A stretch of 64,000 nt of DNA from Phlebotomus papatasi (GCF_024763615.1 NC_077224.1:34358712-34422711), one strand, 5' to 3'; counted from the stretch's first letter, positions 45,779 through 58,844 are shown. Made by a program: numbers and translations. The notes: a model not told the origin generated them from the letters alone.

Positions 45779-45988
45779 TGGATAAATGGAACGCCTATTG
45801 ACACTTTAAGAAATCGTGTCAGGACTTATTGACACTCTACTCTGTACCATTTGGAATACGAAATTTGAACATTTTGAACATTAAAAAGAGTCATATTATT
45901 TACATTTTATTAGATTTTTTACACAAATTTCAACATTTTGAAAAAGTGTCAATAGTGGTTTCTTAGCGAAGAGGTGTTCCTTCGACCC
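45779..45988. mobile_element. MITE with GTGTCAATAG inverted repeats (copy 2)
   Basis: GGAACGCCTATTGACACTTT at the left and AAGTGTCAATAGTGG towards the right; right outer end TTCGACCC before TA. Sister of 36810-37038. Followed by a half copy of the 42801-43016 family (about 46070-46135) and a diverged copy of the 36554-36686 family (about 46145-46293). Confidence 0.65.
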
Positions 45989-46695
45989 TACAATGTTCCA
46001 TAGAAGAACGAAGCCTTCTCGCAAAGCGAAAGTTTTGGGATATCCATTATTATCTTTTTTACACAAATGATGGTAAGAGAAAATACGCATCGTTTGTAGG
46101 TTCACTGTGTGCGAACCATGCCTACGTTCCCATAATCAAATTTCGATCAGTCTCTGACTAACCCGTGTACCGGTTTTAAGCAGAGAAACGGCTTAGATAG
46201 TGAGAAACTTATGAGGATTTGATCAAATCAATATTTTGATTATAATTACGTTAAACTGTCTCTGAGCTTAAGTCGTGAGTGTGTCTAGGGCATTATTCTT
46301 TTGATTCCTAACCACATGCACATACAGAAAAGGATAGAAAACCGAAAAAATAGCAGAAAGACTAAGTCCAGCTTTCCTCACCAAGCTACTTCCAGGCTCT
46401 TAGCGCCTCTTATATCACCTCTCGTAAACACATGTATATATAACTAAAAATTCTTTTAAAAGGAACTCCTGTAATTTCAGATCATGGTGTTATCTACTTT
46501 TACCTAAAGCTTTATCAAGAAAGCGCATGATATCGCCTAACCTTCGGAACCACTACGGAACCACTACTAAAACTATATAGCGTTGAAGTTAGGATTATAT
46601 AAGCATTTTGCAAAGTCTGAAGCCATTTTTCCTAGCGTTTCTAATTACTATTCCTATACTAAATACAAAATATTTCCCTTGAGATACTTTTGATT

Positions 46696-46854
46696 ATGCG
46701 AAACACACCTTTCAACACATTTACTACAATTCTAATATTAAATTTTGGTGTATTTTTCCAACCACTTTATGTGCTCAGTGAATCAGTTAGAACCATAGAA
46801 CAGTGCTCAAACTTTATGCTTTACATGGCAGATATACATAGTGTTATGAAATAA
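46696..46854 (+). CDS. Possible small secreted peptide (52 aa)
   Basis: A single open frame of 52 codons. Residues 1-28 (MRNTPFNTFTTILILNF, then GVFFQPLYVLS) look like a signal peptide with a cut near S28, leaving ESVRTIEQCSNFMLYM and ADIHSVMK with one cysteine. The stop is overlapped by AATAAA (ATGAAATAAAAG). There is no paralogue in the window and no clear TATA box, and frames of this size are common by chance in such AT-rich DNA. Confidence 0.22.
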   Translation: MRNTPFNTFTTILILNFGVFFQPLYVLSESVRTIEQCSNFMLYMADIHSVMK

Positions 46855-47263
46855 AAGTAATTAACTTTTGTTAATTAAGCAAAAGAAGATATGTAAAAGA
46901 CGAGTATTTCCATATCAGAGGTATTACAGACAAGGAAGAAAAGCATGAATAAAAATAGACATTTTCATGATTTTCGTCCCAAAGTGGAGGTTTATTTAAA
47001 AATTTTATGAGCTCTAACGACAATACATTTAAATTTAATAAATTTAGAATTCACAAATTTGAGATTACTTTCTTCCATTGTGTTCTCACGAATTATTTTG
47101 AATGAAGGTATTTTCAACACAACAGGTGCTACTTAAAAATGAATTACAATCTATTCTCGGGTTTCTCGAAATGTGATAATTGAAAGGCCAAAGGTGAGTA
47201 AAAAAGTTTCTTAACGAAACAATTTCATTATTTAGTAATCACCGAAGTGAAGAGAGAAAATAT

Positions 47264-47524
47264 TTAATAAAATGAAATTTTCCCAGCCGTCAAAAGTCCA
47301 GAAAGCTTTGCTAATAATATCCATGAGTTTCCGGTACAGGAAATTGTCTCATAAAAGTCCTTTTTGGCCGTAATAAATACTGCAAAGAGAAAATAATAAG
47401 GTTCAGTGACGACAGTTAATTTTACTAAGAAAGCTATACCTACCAAAAAGAGTAAAAGAATAAAATATGTCAGCTTAAAGTTGTACCATGGTCGAATATA
47501 AGTAGAGAATTTAGATGTGTTCAT
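47264..47524 (-). CDS. Possible small secreted or membrane-anchored protein, two exons (66 aa)
   Basis: From the ATG at 47524 the first exon (47524-47440) encodes a hydrophilic start and a hydrophobic stretch YFILLLFLVG, and stops in phase 1 at TTGGTAG|GTATAG. A 60 bp intron ends at TTATTTTCTCTTTGCAG, a strong acceptor. Exon 2 (47379-47264) adds KKDFYETISCTGNSWILL and AKLSGLLTAGKISFY before TAA. The phase-1 intron after a hydrophobic first exon mirrors the micro-peptide gene at 41.4 kb. The intron is also in frame and stop-free, so an unspliced 86-aa product is equally readable. I do not recognise the protein. Confidence 0.3.
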   Translation of the reverse strand: MNTSKFSTYIRPWYNFKLTYFILLLFLVGIAFLVKLTVVTEPYYFLFAVFITAKKDFYETISCTGNSWILLAKLSGLLTAGKISFY

Positions 47525-49337
47525 TTGATTTATTTTTTATAATTTGCACTATTTGTATATTCGATAAAATACGAGCATAATCTTTTAAGTGATTGGAAGT
47601 CAATGCTCTATCTCCTTAAAAGCCATAAATATCACTTTGTTTTTCAGCAGAAAAATCCTTTAGTCTTTCAGGACCCAATTTTCAGTTTCACCTTTTTTTC
47701 TGGTAAAATAGAAAAGGAAATCCACATTAAATAAAAGCCTTCAACCTCATAAAATGTTTATTGCCGTCTCTAGAACGGAAAATCGATTCAAAAATTGTCT
47801 CAAATGTGTTTGAGCCTCGGTGTATGAAGTTTTCTTTTATGGTATATAACCCTCTAAAATTGACTTTATGCTAGATGTCCCTCTATGGGAGGTTAACTTA
47901 ATATTTGTGAATGTTGAAAAATATACACAAAGGTCATAAGCCAAGGAAACACGTCTATATATTGATGTACAATGAAAATGGAGTAGAAAGCTTCTCAGCT
48001 TTACGGAATACTCGAACTCACGACTTAGATGATACATACCGAAAGTCGGAGCCTAGACTTATAAAGTTGTTCAGCAGTTTAATTTATGAAAAAAAACATT
48101 TTGCTAATGAGTTCGAATATTTAACATATTTTATTCACTATAGGGTAAGATGGGATAATTTGAAACTGTGAGATTTCCTTAAAGTTTTCGAAAAAAGATT
48201 TGCAAAATTCGCAAAATTTGCAAAATTCGGACTGTGAGCAAACTTGAGGGGATTCTTATTTTCAAAATAATGCTAATTTGCTTTCATAATTTACTAGACA
48301 TATTATTTGTAGTAGGGCAATTAAGGGAAATGTACCAGCGATTGTCAGTGTACCTCGGATGAAATGTATGATCTACAGAGACCTTAGATCTTTTTTCAAG
48401 GAGAGTATTCCTGCGCAAGAAACATGTCCTTGGATTTAAAAGATATTTAAGGATTAAAGAGGAAAGTATTGGTAATCGCAGGAACAATTAGGAGATAGGG
48501 GATAGTTTGTTCTGAGAATATTTTCCTTATGTCATTCTCTATAAATCTTCCTTAGATACCAACATGCTAAAATTTACAAATTGAGATGAAATAAATTTAA
48601 TAAAATATTTCTACGGATTTCTTTTTCATCTTAAAAATAATCAAAAACTCTGCGTAATAGACCAAGATTTTCTTTGTAATATATCTTCAGGGAACACCAA
48701 GGAACTCGAAAACACTGGTTTTTTGAAAGAATACGAAAAAATTTTGTTGCACAGTGTAATATAGTAAACTATAAACTTTAAGGTCGGTTATCTCGGAAAC
48801 CATGAGAGATAGAAGCCTCAAACCTTACATCCATTTGGAGATTGGAGTCCCTTTTATGCTTCAAGATGTGCATAATTTCATTCAAAAATAAGGAAAATTG
48901 GATGAAAAATGAACAAAACAAACAGTCCGCAAAGATCCACGAAAAATTTCGCGAAAATCTGTGAAGGTTCCAAAGATCTGCAAACGAAATCGGTACGATT
49001 GATTTCGAAAAAAAACTTAAAAGCCGTCTTTTTACACATTTTTCAAAATATTTAAAAAAAAAAAAGAAACAAAGAACGAGAAAATTACCGAAAATTTGGC
49101 TGTCAATTTTCAGCATGAGCTTTCATAACATTCAATATTATGCTGTCAATAGACGAACATTCAATACGTAGGTAAATGATAAGTTGTAAAAATTTCAGTA
49201 GATATTTTACATAGGAGGGTCAAGAGGCGCTGGACAAGATACTCGCTCCGGCCGCCAAAATCTCTTGGTACGCCACTGATTACTTCACATAGGTGGACCT
49301 CATTTGCAGAAAGAAACAACGAAAATGAGGGTGCCTA
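47525..49337. other. Stretch without recognised genes
   Basis: Contains a fragment of the AGCTTTACGGAATACTCGAACTC repeat at 47965-48030 and a left end of the GGGTAAGAT MITE family at about 48143-48200. The rest is unassigned AT-rich sequence. Confidence 0.4.
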
Positions 49338-49741
49338 GGGTAAGTGTGCCAAATTTCGGCATAGGTGCATGCAAACAATTTTTAATATAAATTGAATATT
49401 TTTGTTACTCTTTTATAATGAGTGTTGCTTGGAACCTTGCAGACAGTTTACCATTTTTATTTTCTCTAAAATCATTCTTAATACATTTTAAAATGAATAA
49501 AAATGTAGACATAGCATTGGTGGCCTATTTCGGCCACCTATATTCTCATAGTTTCTTGCCCTTCTAGAATTCTTTCAATGTCTTTTTCAGATCATCTTAC
49601 TCGTCGAAGCGACATTTTTTTGTTATTTTTTTTTGCATTGTACAATCTCAAGAGAATGCAAAAACTAAAAATTCATGGTAATTCGAGTAACAAAAAATAT
49701 GGCCGAAATTGCAAACTGGCCGGAATTTGGCACACTTACCC
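49338..49741. mobile_element. TA-flanked MITE, short copy of the 628-1698 family
   Basis: Left GGGTAAGTGTGCCAAATTTC and right GGAATTTGGCACACTTACCC are near-perfect inverted repeats between TA dinucleotides. 404 bp; the open frame at 49578-49778 runs out of the element and is not a gene. Confidence 0.85.
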
Positions 49742-50912
49742 TATATCGCCTAAAATTCGAATTGTTGAGCAATTTTAACATTTTAATTTGCTGAGTTGAA
49801 ATTAATTTGATCACCCACATTTATGCTATTTTTGCATATTTAAACATGTTTTGGTGGGCAAAGTATTAGTTTATATCAATAAATAAGCGAAAATCTATTT
49901 ATTCAAATGATTTTTAATGCAAAATAACGCATAGGAACAATTCATCTGAAAATTAAATTGAATTTATAAATTGAAAAAATCCTAGTGTGATAGCATGGTT
50001 ACATAGATGAAAAATCGATTTACAACATGACTCTTTTTTAGGAACCATTTGATTCACAACGACATGTCACAAATTGTGTCACTGAGGTTGAAGGGCGGAA
50101 ATTTCGGAATAGAAGAAAATCGAGTGATTACATATATTAAGCTCACACTCGAGTTTGAGCAGTAATGTAACACCAGAAAATTTCATGATAATTGACAAGA
50201 ACATTGAATGTAAGTAAGTTGTCGAAGCACTTTCACGAAATTACAGTGTAATCAGGGAAAAGTGCTTTAAGATTTTTGATAACATTGACGAAAATCGGAA
50301 GACCACACCATTTCCGATTTAGCTTTACCATTTTCATTTTTATTGCCCTAACTTGTAGCTGCTCATTTCTGTACTAACATGAACGGAGGCGGTAAAAAAG
50401 ATTTTAAGTGTGTTTTCGGTAAAAAAGATTTATCACTTGACACCCATAATCATAAATAAATGAGTTATAAATTCTGAAAATAAAATGTATGTTTCGCGTT
50501 ATTCAGAAAGTGTAAATCTTCACTTTTATTGTGATTTTCGCGCTTCCCTTATGAAATGCCTCGGGTCAGGAATTACAAGAAGAGACGACGAAATTGGTGA
50601 CTTATTGCTCTAAATTTATTTAATCTCTCCTTTTGACTTGGCGGTTAAATTGGAAATTTTGTGTAATTTTATCATATGTATTCTCTTCATTACCAACCAT
50701 TTAATTAATGTTTGTATGTGAGGAAATTTCTTTCAAGGATATTACATTCTCAAGATTTCGCTGATAATTCTTGATAAAATTACGTTTTTTGTCTTATGTT
50801 TTGTTATTATTTACGCCAAGAATATGCCTTGTTTTAAAGCAATATAAATATTTTCCATACAGAACCAAAATAGCTTGAATTAGATAAATTTTACAAAAAT
50901 TGACTCCTAATT

Positions 50913-51980
50913 AGGGGAAGTGCTTATAATTTTGGACAGTCTGCATATAAGCATCGATATCCTAAGTTTGAAGTGCCATATTTTCAATACTAATTGACTT
51001 TTCTTGTTACTCTCTTTTCAGAAGGATTGTTTAGAAACTTGGCAAGCTATTTATCATCTCATTTTTACTAAAATTAGTTTTAATACGTTTAAAAATGAAT
51101 TGATATGTAGAGGTGAATTTGACTCTTATTTTGGACAACTTGGTTATTAATTTTTACAACTTGTCTGTAAATTTGGACAGATAATCCGCCTCAACAGGAT
51201 GCCCATTGTTCTTCATTTTATGAACCAATCTTACCAAGTCGTCTTCCTGTTCATGTAAGGGAAACGTAGAATGTCACAGAAGCCCGGAAACTTTCCATAT
51301 CATTCATTAAAGTGAGTTGACTTCGATACTCCAAGTACGTGCAGATTCGCTCATTCCCTGACCTTTCCGGGAGCCTTTCAAGGCATTTCTCGCTACATTT
51401 CTTTCGTAGAGATGATGCTCCTTTGTTTCTCCAGGCATTTGTCCAACCTAGTCATCACAAAAGCTAAAACTTCACGAAATTTCGTGAGAAAAACACCTGT
51501 CCAAAATAAGAATCATCACCTCACTGGTGAATGTCTTAAAAAATTTCCCATTTTTCACACGAAAAATATAATTCACAAGGCAAATCTCACTTCAGGTCAA
51601 ATGTACAAATCATCAGTAACGTGAATCAACACAATATTCAATGAATATTCAATAATATCACTCAAAAACAGCGAACAAACTTTGTTAGTACTTCACCAAA
51701 ACTAAATAAGACTGAAGTAAGCCACGAAGTTCTGTCATATTTCTCGTAAGCAATTGCTCACACTGAATTTTCAACAAAGCAATTTCAACTCAAATCATAT
51801 TCAAATTTTAACGTATTTAGTGTTAAAATCTTCCAAAAAGAACAAATATTTAGATAGAATTCATTATTCATCAAATATTGGAATAAAAATCCATCATTTT
51901 AATCAATTTATTTTTAGTGTCCAATGTTATCCTCAAAGTGTCCAAAATAAGAAACTGGACAAAATTAGAAGCATTTCCCC
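50913..51980 (-). mobile_element. pogo-like non-autonomous element (empty-site reference for the nested hAT)
   Basis: Left GGGGAAGTGCTTATAATTTT and right AATTAGAAGCATTTCCCC between TA dinucleotides; 1,068 bp. The minus strand at about 51420-51130 shows a decayed helix-turn-helix (YERNVARNALKG, then EDDLVRLVHKM and NNGHPVEADYL). Collinear with 22629-23962 and, inverted, 19768-20686. Its plus-strand open frames recur in the sister copy and are not genes. Confidence 0.78.
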
Positions 51981-52353
51981 TACTACACCAGTGATTTTAA
52001 ATGTTTAATGCTTCAGTGTCATTTGAAATTGATTAAATCATGTCAGAGATATTTCAAAATTGCTTTGATTCTTTGAAGACATTAAAGTAACGTAAAAATT
52101 GAATTTTTAATAAATGTTTGATTACCGGTTTATTATTGATTCAGTATCGATTCAGTCATTGATTGACTTTAGGATGCTTTAACCTGTTATTGAGGAAATT
52201 GGGAAATATCTCTATGGAATATCGCTTTAAAAAAAAGTACATCACGTAGATATACTTTGAAAAAGATGTTAGAAAAGAAAAACTAAAAATAGTGTTCGCA
52301 AGCAATAAAACTCAAATTTTTAAATTCATTGCCATGTACATTGAACGTACATA

Positions 52354-52796
52354 CAGTAGCGGCCAAAATAATAGAATCAGCACCGCAAATTTGATATAGA
52401 AGTGTTCAAATAATTACCTTACGTCAAATAAGTATTGTTTTGGCCGCTAAAGGTCTCTCTTTTTCACAGAATAGATCAATAGTGAAATTTGATTTCAACA
52501 ACACGATTGGACCACTTTCATTTAAATTTAAGAATGTGTTCCATAAATCGAATAAGTTTCAATAAAGCCAAATTTAGAAATCATAAATGACAGTTTTCCA
52601 TTTTTTTTGGCAGAACTGAATTTCACTATTGACGTATTCTGTGTAAAATAGAGACCTCTAGCGGCCAAAACAACCCTTACAATTCTAATAATTTCAAGAT
52701 TTCTATTTCAGAATTATATCAATAAACTGGGAAAATATACAAAGGTTAAAAAAATATAAGCTTTGCAAAGTGATTCTATTATTTTGGCCGCCACTG
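52354..52796. mobile_element. Tc1/mariner-type MITE
   Basis: CAGTAGCGGCCAAAATAATA and TATTATTTTGGCCGCCACTG are terminal inverted repeats, flanked by TA at 52352-52353 and 52797-52798. CAGT ends are typical of Tc1-like elements. Inner inverted repeats (TTTTGGCCGCTAAAGGTCTC and GAGACCTCTAGCGGCC) add a second hairpin layer. 443 bp, no transposase. Confidence 0.87.
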
Positions 52797-53671
52797 TATC
52801 GTCAGTTGGATCAGGAATTGTCGTAAGGTCGTAATTCGTTCATCATCTCATCAGCAATCCTTGTATAGTATGTATTTCCATATTGTTATAAAAAGTGCTG
52901 ATGAAGTGATGAGGAAGTTATGACAATTGCTGATCCAACTGACGGTATATATTAGAAGTTTTAAATGCATTCACACGAATGCACTAAAACCCAAAAAATC
53001 TTAAAGCGTTACATTTTTAAATCAGCTAACATGGCCTTTACAGGCTGATTCATATTCTCCGATAAAGATCTTTATAATTTTAAAGTGTTAAGTCGTTAAG
53101 TTCAAATGTAATAAATTTCGAAATGAGGAAGCTGAAATGGAAATGTGAAACATTTTATGATTTCTCTAATAAAAAAGCTGATCCGGAGGACCTTTCACAC
53201 AGTTATTTAATTATAGAAAATTTTGAGGTAGAATTTCATAGCAAATTAAATTGGTTATCCTCTTTAAGCTTTCTCTATCTTAATTGGAAAGATCAGATTT
53301 TTAGCATTCAGTTTTAGATCCAGATTTGTTAAAAATTGGAAAACCTATTAATTCCATTGAACTTTTTTTCTCAAAATTGATTTAATTCTTTGCAAAATTT
53401 AACTACAAACGTGATAAAAATATTTAACTTCTCACCTTAAGATTCTTTTAATCTTTAATTATTTTCCCTCATTCAACTCTTTGGTCGGCAATATCAAACC
53501 AAGTTCTAAACATAAATCTCTTCGCATCTTTTACTTAATCTCAACCATTAATTCTATAATTTGTCAAACCCTATGGCATGTGTCCTGTGGAGTTGAAGCC
53601 AATGCTCACATTTACATAGAAATACCAAGCCCCAGCCAAGTTTCTTAAAAGTTGATGCCAAAAGCTGATTT

Positions 53672-54385
53672 TACTGCTCGAACTCTACGGAGAGAGCAGT
53701 ATATATAATACAGGAGACCACTTTTGTCAAAAATCTTCACGTTTCAGACGATTTCTGAGAAATGTCGTCACGCTGTTTGCCCGTCTGTCCGTACGACCGT
53801 CGCCAACTCTAGAGGCCAAACGGTTAGAGATAGAGACTTGGGACCTTCGGGGGACCCCCCATAAGTCGACCCAAGGATAGTTAACATGCCCCTCATTTTC
53901 CCCCCACCGCTCCCCATCCCCTCCAAGCCCATGTTTTTTTTTTCATTTTTGGATATGTTTTAGAGATTATCCAGGCGGACATTTCGTCATTAGACAAAAA
54001 TCCCGTTGAATCATTCCTAATAACGGTTTTTCAAAGTCAAAAGTCAAAATGACACTAGAGAGTGCATTTATCAAGCGAATGGGGTCATGTTTTGGGTCGT
54101 TGGAAAGGTCTTGGAATTTACGACAAAACTGAACCGGTTCCAATCGGTTTTGAACCGGTATTGGATCGGTTCATATTTTTATTAAGTAATTAATTAATAA
54201 GAAAATTATTTCTATTACTTTTAAAACTGTTTTGGGGGAACTTTTGAGTGATTTATGAATCGATTCAAATCGGTTGAGAATCGGTAAACGGTAAATGATG
54301 CGAAAGTACTTTTGCAGTACAGCATCTATGTCACGAGTTCGAGCATTTCACAAAGCCTGGGACGCTTTGCCACCCCTTTTACTTA
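53672..54385. repeat. Dispersed repeat with AGCCTGGGACGCTTTGCC end
   Basis: From ACTGCTCGAACTCTACGG to GGGACGCTTTGCCACCCC. Contains CGTCTGTCCGTACGACCG, GAGGCCAAACGGTTAGAGAT and a direct-repeat cluster of GAACCGGTT and AATCGGTT near 54110-54290. Inverted pieces recur at 59690-60000. No coding sequence supported. Confidence 0.55.
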
Positions 54386-55437
54386 TAAACACTTCTGGGA
54401 AATTTTCAGCATAGGCAACCGTTACGCGAAATATCTTAAAAGTGGGAGGTGATCTCATGATACTGATTACTGTGGAATAAATATACTAGATTTTGTCTAA
54501 ATACTTTGTGAGCTGAGTATAGCAGCTGGCTTCAAATAGCTCCATATGAAAAAGAAAACTTGCCATAGAGGTTTGTATTATGTTGAAATTTTCTCAGATA
54601 GATGTTAATTTACAGAACTGATATTGAGAGCTAAAGGTTGAAAAATATCCATTTATTTTATAAAAAAACTGTTATTTTGGTTGTCTTTTGGAAGCTACCC
54701 TATGGTAAATATTTCATTCCTTTCAACCACGAACGCCAATGACCTCGAATAAATTTTTTGGCTTCTTCTTTTCTTGATGATCCCTTTTCAAGAGAAATTA
54801 TTCCCTAATCCCATATCAAGTGCTTTAAAATTTGAGGAAAAAAAAATGAATTCATAAATATTGTGAGTGTTGTACATTAATCCATAAAACCCTGCTACTT
54901 CTTAATCCCAACCTTTTTTTTTGCTAGACGCTTTCTGTCTAAAACTTTTTTGGAGTTTTCAGCCACTCTCATCGATTGAGTATTCAGGCAATATCAATCA
55001 TATTTTTTCAGCATTTGATTTTTTTATGCCTTCAGAAGAGATTTCCCTTATTTTTTAATCGTCTTATATCGCGTACCATAAATTGAAGCTGCTATTATTA
55101 TTGTTCATCCTGTTCCTGCACCTGCTCGAAAATACAAAATGTTGCTCTATTATATCCTTTGTGCAATTGAAACGCCTGAATAGTAGAATATGTCCTCAAT
55201 TCTAAGACAGCTGCAGATGGGAAAACTTTCTCCAACATCATATTTATCCCCCATATCTTATTATACTGAAAAGTAGGTGAATATGCGCTTACACAGTAGT
55301 ATTAAGTTTATACTGTGAAACATTATTTACCGTCGCGACGGTTCCATTCCACATTATCCTATTTCAAACTGACAACAACACAAAAAAACTGTTAAAAAAA
55401 TTCTATATCTTATGACTAACAAATTCTATACAATTTA

Positions 55438-56888
55438 CAGTGGCGACAAGATAAATAGCACAGTTTCGGACACTGTAATATATGCCTTGTTTTTCGAAAA
55501 ATTATACTTTCAAATTATGAAAGTAATAATAATAAATGAACCTGTATATAAATACATTTTGAATATGAAGAAAAAACCTGAAAGTTCTATCAAGTAATTT
55601 AGTACGATCAAAAAATTCTTGAAATGGTACGTATTAAGAGGATAATATAAATAGCACACCAGCATTAAGGCATAGCATTAAGGAAATCAGGATTTGACAC
55701 TATTCTAATGTGATTGTATTTCATTTAGTGTGGATATATACTTAAAACTATCTCAAATTAGTCACATTCGAGAGACTTATCTTCTGGTCAATCTTTTCCT
55801 TTAAATTCAACAGAATTGAGGTCCTTCTTAGACCGTCCTGGCAATTCCAGAAGGTCAATTTTGTTCTGATTGAACCACTTTTACAAACGCTTGGCAGTGT
55901 GTTTGGGATCATTAGCTTGATTAAAACTTAAAAACCAAAAGCAAATTCTTTTCGATGTGAAATACATGTTTTGTTCAAAGATATCCTTGTAAATAAATTT
56001 GATTATATTGCCTGATATTCCATATACAGATCATACGCCACTTCGCAAAAAGTAACCCCATACTATAAAATTACCACCGCTAAGTTTTACGTTCTTAATT
56101 ATATATCAAGGACTAAATTATTGAGTTATGGGACATCTAATATTCTGTTATGTCATATCCTGTGATATGAAGAATGGTTTAGAAGTGTTTGGAAACACTT
56201 CTAAACCGGGTATTTTTACATAATTGGCTTTCAGTAATGCTCACATCAGTTACTTTTTCAACTCTTGTTCAAATTGTTCCTTTATTTTCGGAACGGCGGC
56301 AAATAAATTCAGTTTTACTATAAGAACAATGGCAGAATCTTCTCTAGAAATCGTAATTCTCCCTCGAAGTTTTCGAGTTTTTGCGTGATTTATAAGTTTA
56401 ATCATAAAAAATTATTGAATTGATGTTTATCTTCCTTGAACAATATAATTTACAAAAAAAAAATTCTTAGTTATCCTAAACTCTTTTACGTAAAGCCTGT
56501 AAATCTGCACCAAAGGCTCTATTTACATGATTTTTTTTAGTTCTCATAACTTTATTTTACGAAAATTTTTGGCATTAATGCCTATAAATGATCAAAAATA
56601 CAGAAATATAATGAATTTTAAAATAAAAGTAAATTCCAGATAATATTTTCAGAGAAAATGAAAGTGTGCTATTTAAATTGTCCATACGAATTATACCTAA
56701 ACTCATAAAATTACAAAAACACATGGTTCTAACAGATATAAATATTAAATAATTATCATTTTTATTTATGATAGGCATTATATTTTCTGAAAAAATAAAG
56801 CATGATCAGGTATAAAGGTTGATATTGTATCATAAAACATCAAAATAGGAAAATCGCTGAAGGTGTGCTATTTATCTTGTCGCCACTG
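55438..56888 (-). mobile_element. Full-length but decayed Tc1-like transposon
   Basis: CAGTGGCGACAAGATAAATA and TATTTATCTTGTCGCCACTG are perfect terminal inverted repeats with TA on both sides. The 1,451 bp length is that of an autonomous Tc1-like element. A transposase is still readable in pieces on the minus strand (55808-56375) but broken. Confidence 0.9.
55808..56375 (-). pseudogene. Tc1-like transposase pseudogene
   Basis: Reading the minus strand from about 56375: RKNSKTSREN, then in a shifted frame SREDSAIVLIVKLNLFAAVP and KIKEQFEQELKK, the second half of the Tc1 DNA-binding region. Further on LSGGNFIVWGYF matches the family stretch before the second catalytic residue, and FNQANDPKHTAKRL, a stop, KWFNQNKIDLLELPGRSKKD and LNSVEF match the hallmark DNDPKHTA...W......LEWPAQSPDLNPIE. 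Frameshifts and stops show it is inactive. The first catalytic region could not be read. Confidence 0.85.
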
Positions 56889-58164
56889 TATATAGAACTT
56901 GCTTTAAAAAAAGCAAATCTCTTGTTGTAAAGCTATTGAAAGTCAACTTAGAATAGTGTAGAATGGAGCCTACATTCACATCTCATTTTCTCTCTGTAAT
57001 TCCTTCTATTCTTTTATGCAAAATTCTCCACGCCAATCCTCTAAACGAGAAGATAAGGGACAGAAGCCATAACTTGAAATTTGGAAGAAAAAAATATGAC
57101 AAGGAATTGTGGGTGGATGATTTAAAAAAGAAAGACATAATTTTCTAGAAGTAATCAAATTTGGGCAGTTTTTCCCTTCACACTAGGATGTAAATGTAAA
57201 GTGTTAATTAAAACAATACCAAAGAATGGTTTTCAGTATAAATCAATTAATTTTGCCCGTTGCCTCGAATATTGAGTAGAAAGCAGAAAAATTTGGTTTA
57301 TTGCAAATCTCACAGCTTCCCAATTTTCAATAAATTATCCCAGGAAATTGAAATTTCCCTGAAATTCATGGGTGAGATTTTTTAAGTGGAGGTACAACAT
57401 AAGTGTTTTTATCGTTACGGTCGTTACCAACATTCGTTCTATACAAAAAAAAAACGTATATTGTGTTGAGTGAATTGTGTATTGGGAAGTATGCAAAAAA
57501 AAGTTACAAAATCGACTTTGTATGCCAATAGCCAATGAGATATTTTTATGTTATGAACCTTTTCTTCGTATACAAAAATAATACAATTATTGTGTGTGAA
57601 AAATGGCTATTCTGTTATGACATGAAAAATGAAAATTTTCAATAAAATGGAAATGTAACAAAACCCTTGCTCATGGAGCTAATGAGAGGGCATTGCAAAA
57701 TTATGCAAAACTTTTAATTTGAATTTGATCAAAATTGGATTGCCTTGAAAAGTTTTGAAATTGTTTATTAGCTTAATCTATTTTCAGTAATGGAATTGCT
57801 AAAATTGAATTTGCAAAATAAATTCAATTTTTCACTACATTTCAAGTATTTCGCGAATATTTCACAGTGATTTAGTTTACCTCCTATGAATTTGCTGAAG
57901 TATTTTATTTCGTTTATAATCCACATTTTTTCTCTACGGTGGTCCGGAAGAAGGTTTTACAAAACCCTTGCATCTACGTCCTTTGGGATGCTACCAAACT
58001 CTTGGCCGCGTTGGCGTTAAACACCTCCTCTCATCCTGTCTCGACGGGATAGCACTTCACTTACAAATAATTAATTTAACCGCTTAACATGAGAAGGAAA
58101 ATTACATCTTCTCACTATTAATATTCCTAATATAACCCGCAAGTAGAAAATCGTATAACCTACA

Positions 58165-58330
58165 AGTTTCGTAAAAGTTTGTACTTTTTACAAACATTGT
58201 TCGTAACATGATCATTTGACGAGCTTTTTTTTGTTTTCTTCACAAACATTTGTTGGTCTATTTTCACTTGTCTGGCAAAATTTTATGAACAAACGACAAC
58301 ATTTTACAAACATTTTTTATGTTTATAAAT
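58165..58330. repeat. Fragment of the 6261-6711 foldback element
   Basis: AAAGTTTGTACTTTTTACAA, ATTGTTCGTAACATGATCAT and ACAAACATTTGTTGGT follow the order found at 6345-6440, with a few changes. Only one arm is present. Confidence 0.65.
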
Positions 58331-58496
58331 TAAATCATTACTGGTTCACAACTAATGTGAACCGTTTTATATTGTATATAAAGCGTATGCACGTTGAAAT
58401 TTCTCCCATTTAATAATGGTTCTCAATCATTAATTACAGCATAATATAAAAAAATACAAAAATATTTTCGGACAGTTAATTTTATTGGAATTATTT

Positions 58497-58671
58497 CTGG
58501 GATTTTGTTTTTTTTCCTGACTTCTTAGCAACAGCCTTGAGTTCCTTGAACCGAATTATAATCTTCCGGACAGTGCAACGGAACACTTTTGGTAAATTTC
58601 GAGATTTTAGCATAACTCGCATTTGATTTTTTGAGATTAATGTCAACTTTTAATCTATGCATGCTCTCCAT
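58497..58671 (-). pseudogene. N-terminal fragment of a Tc1-like transposase
   Basis: From an ATG at 58671: MESMHRLKVDINLKKS, NASYAKISKF, then in a shifted frame CTVRKIIIRFKELKAVAKKS and GKKTKSQ. In Tc1-like transposases the helix-turn-helix reads SYR.IAK...S..TVRKIIKRFKE.G, which this follows closely. It ends before the catalytic domain and needs a frameshift. It is separate from the element ending at 56888. Confidence 0.6.
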
Positions 58672-58844
58672 CTTTTTGTAATTACTCAGTTCAAAATCAA
58701 TTTTTTTTTAACAAGAATTTCACCAAAAAAAAGCTAATTAAATTCTCTTGAAACGACGCTGACGTTGACGTAAAAAACAAAATCCAAAGCCTATTATGAC
58801 TGACTTCATGTCAAGCGTTGGAGAAATTATTTCATGCACTTTAA

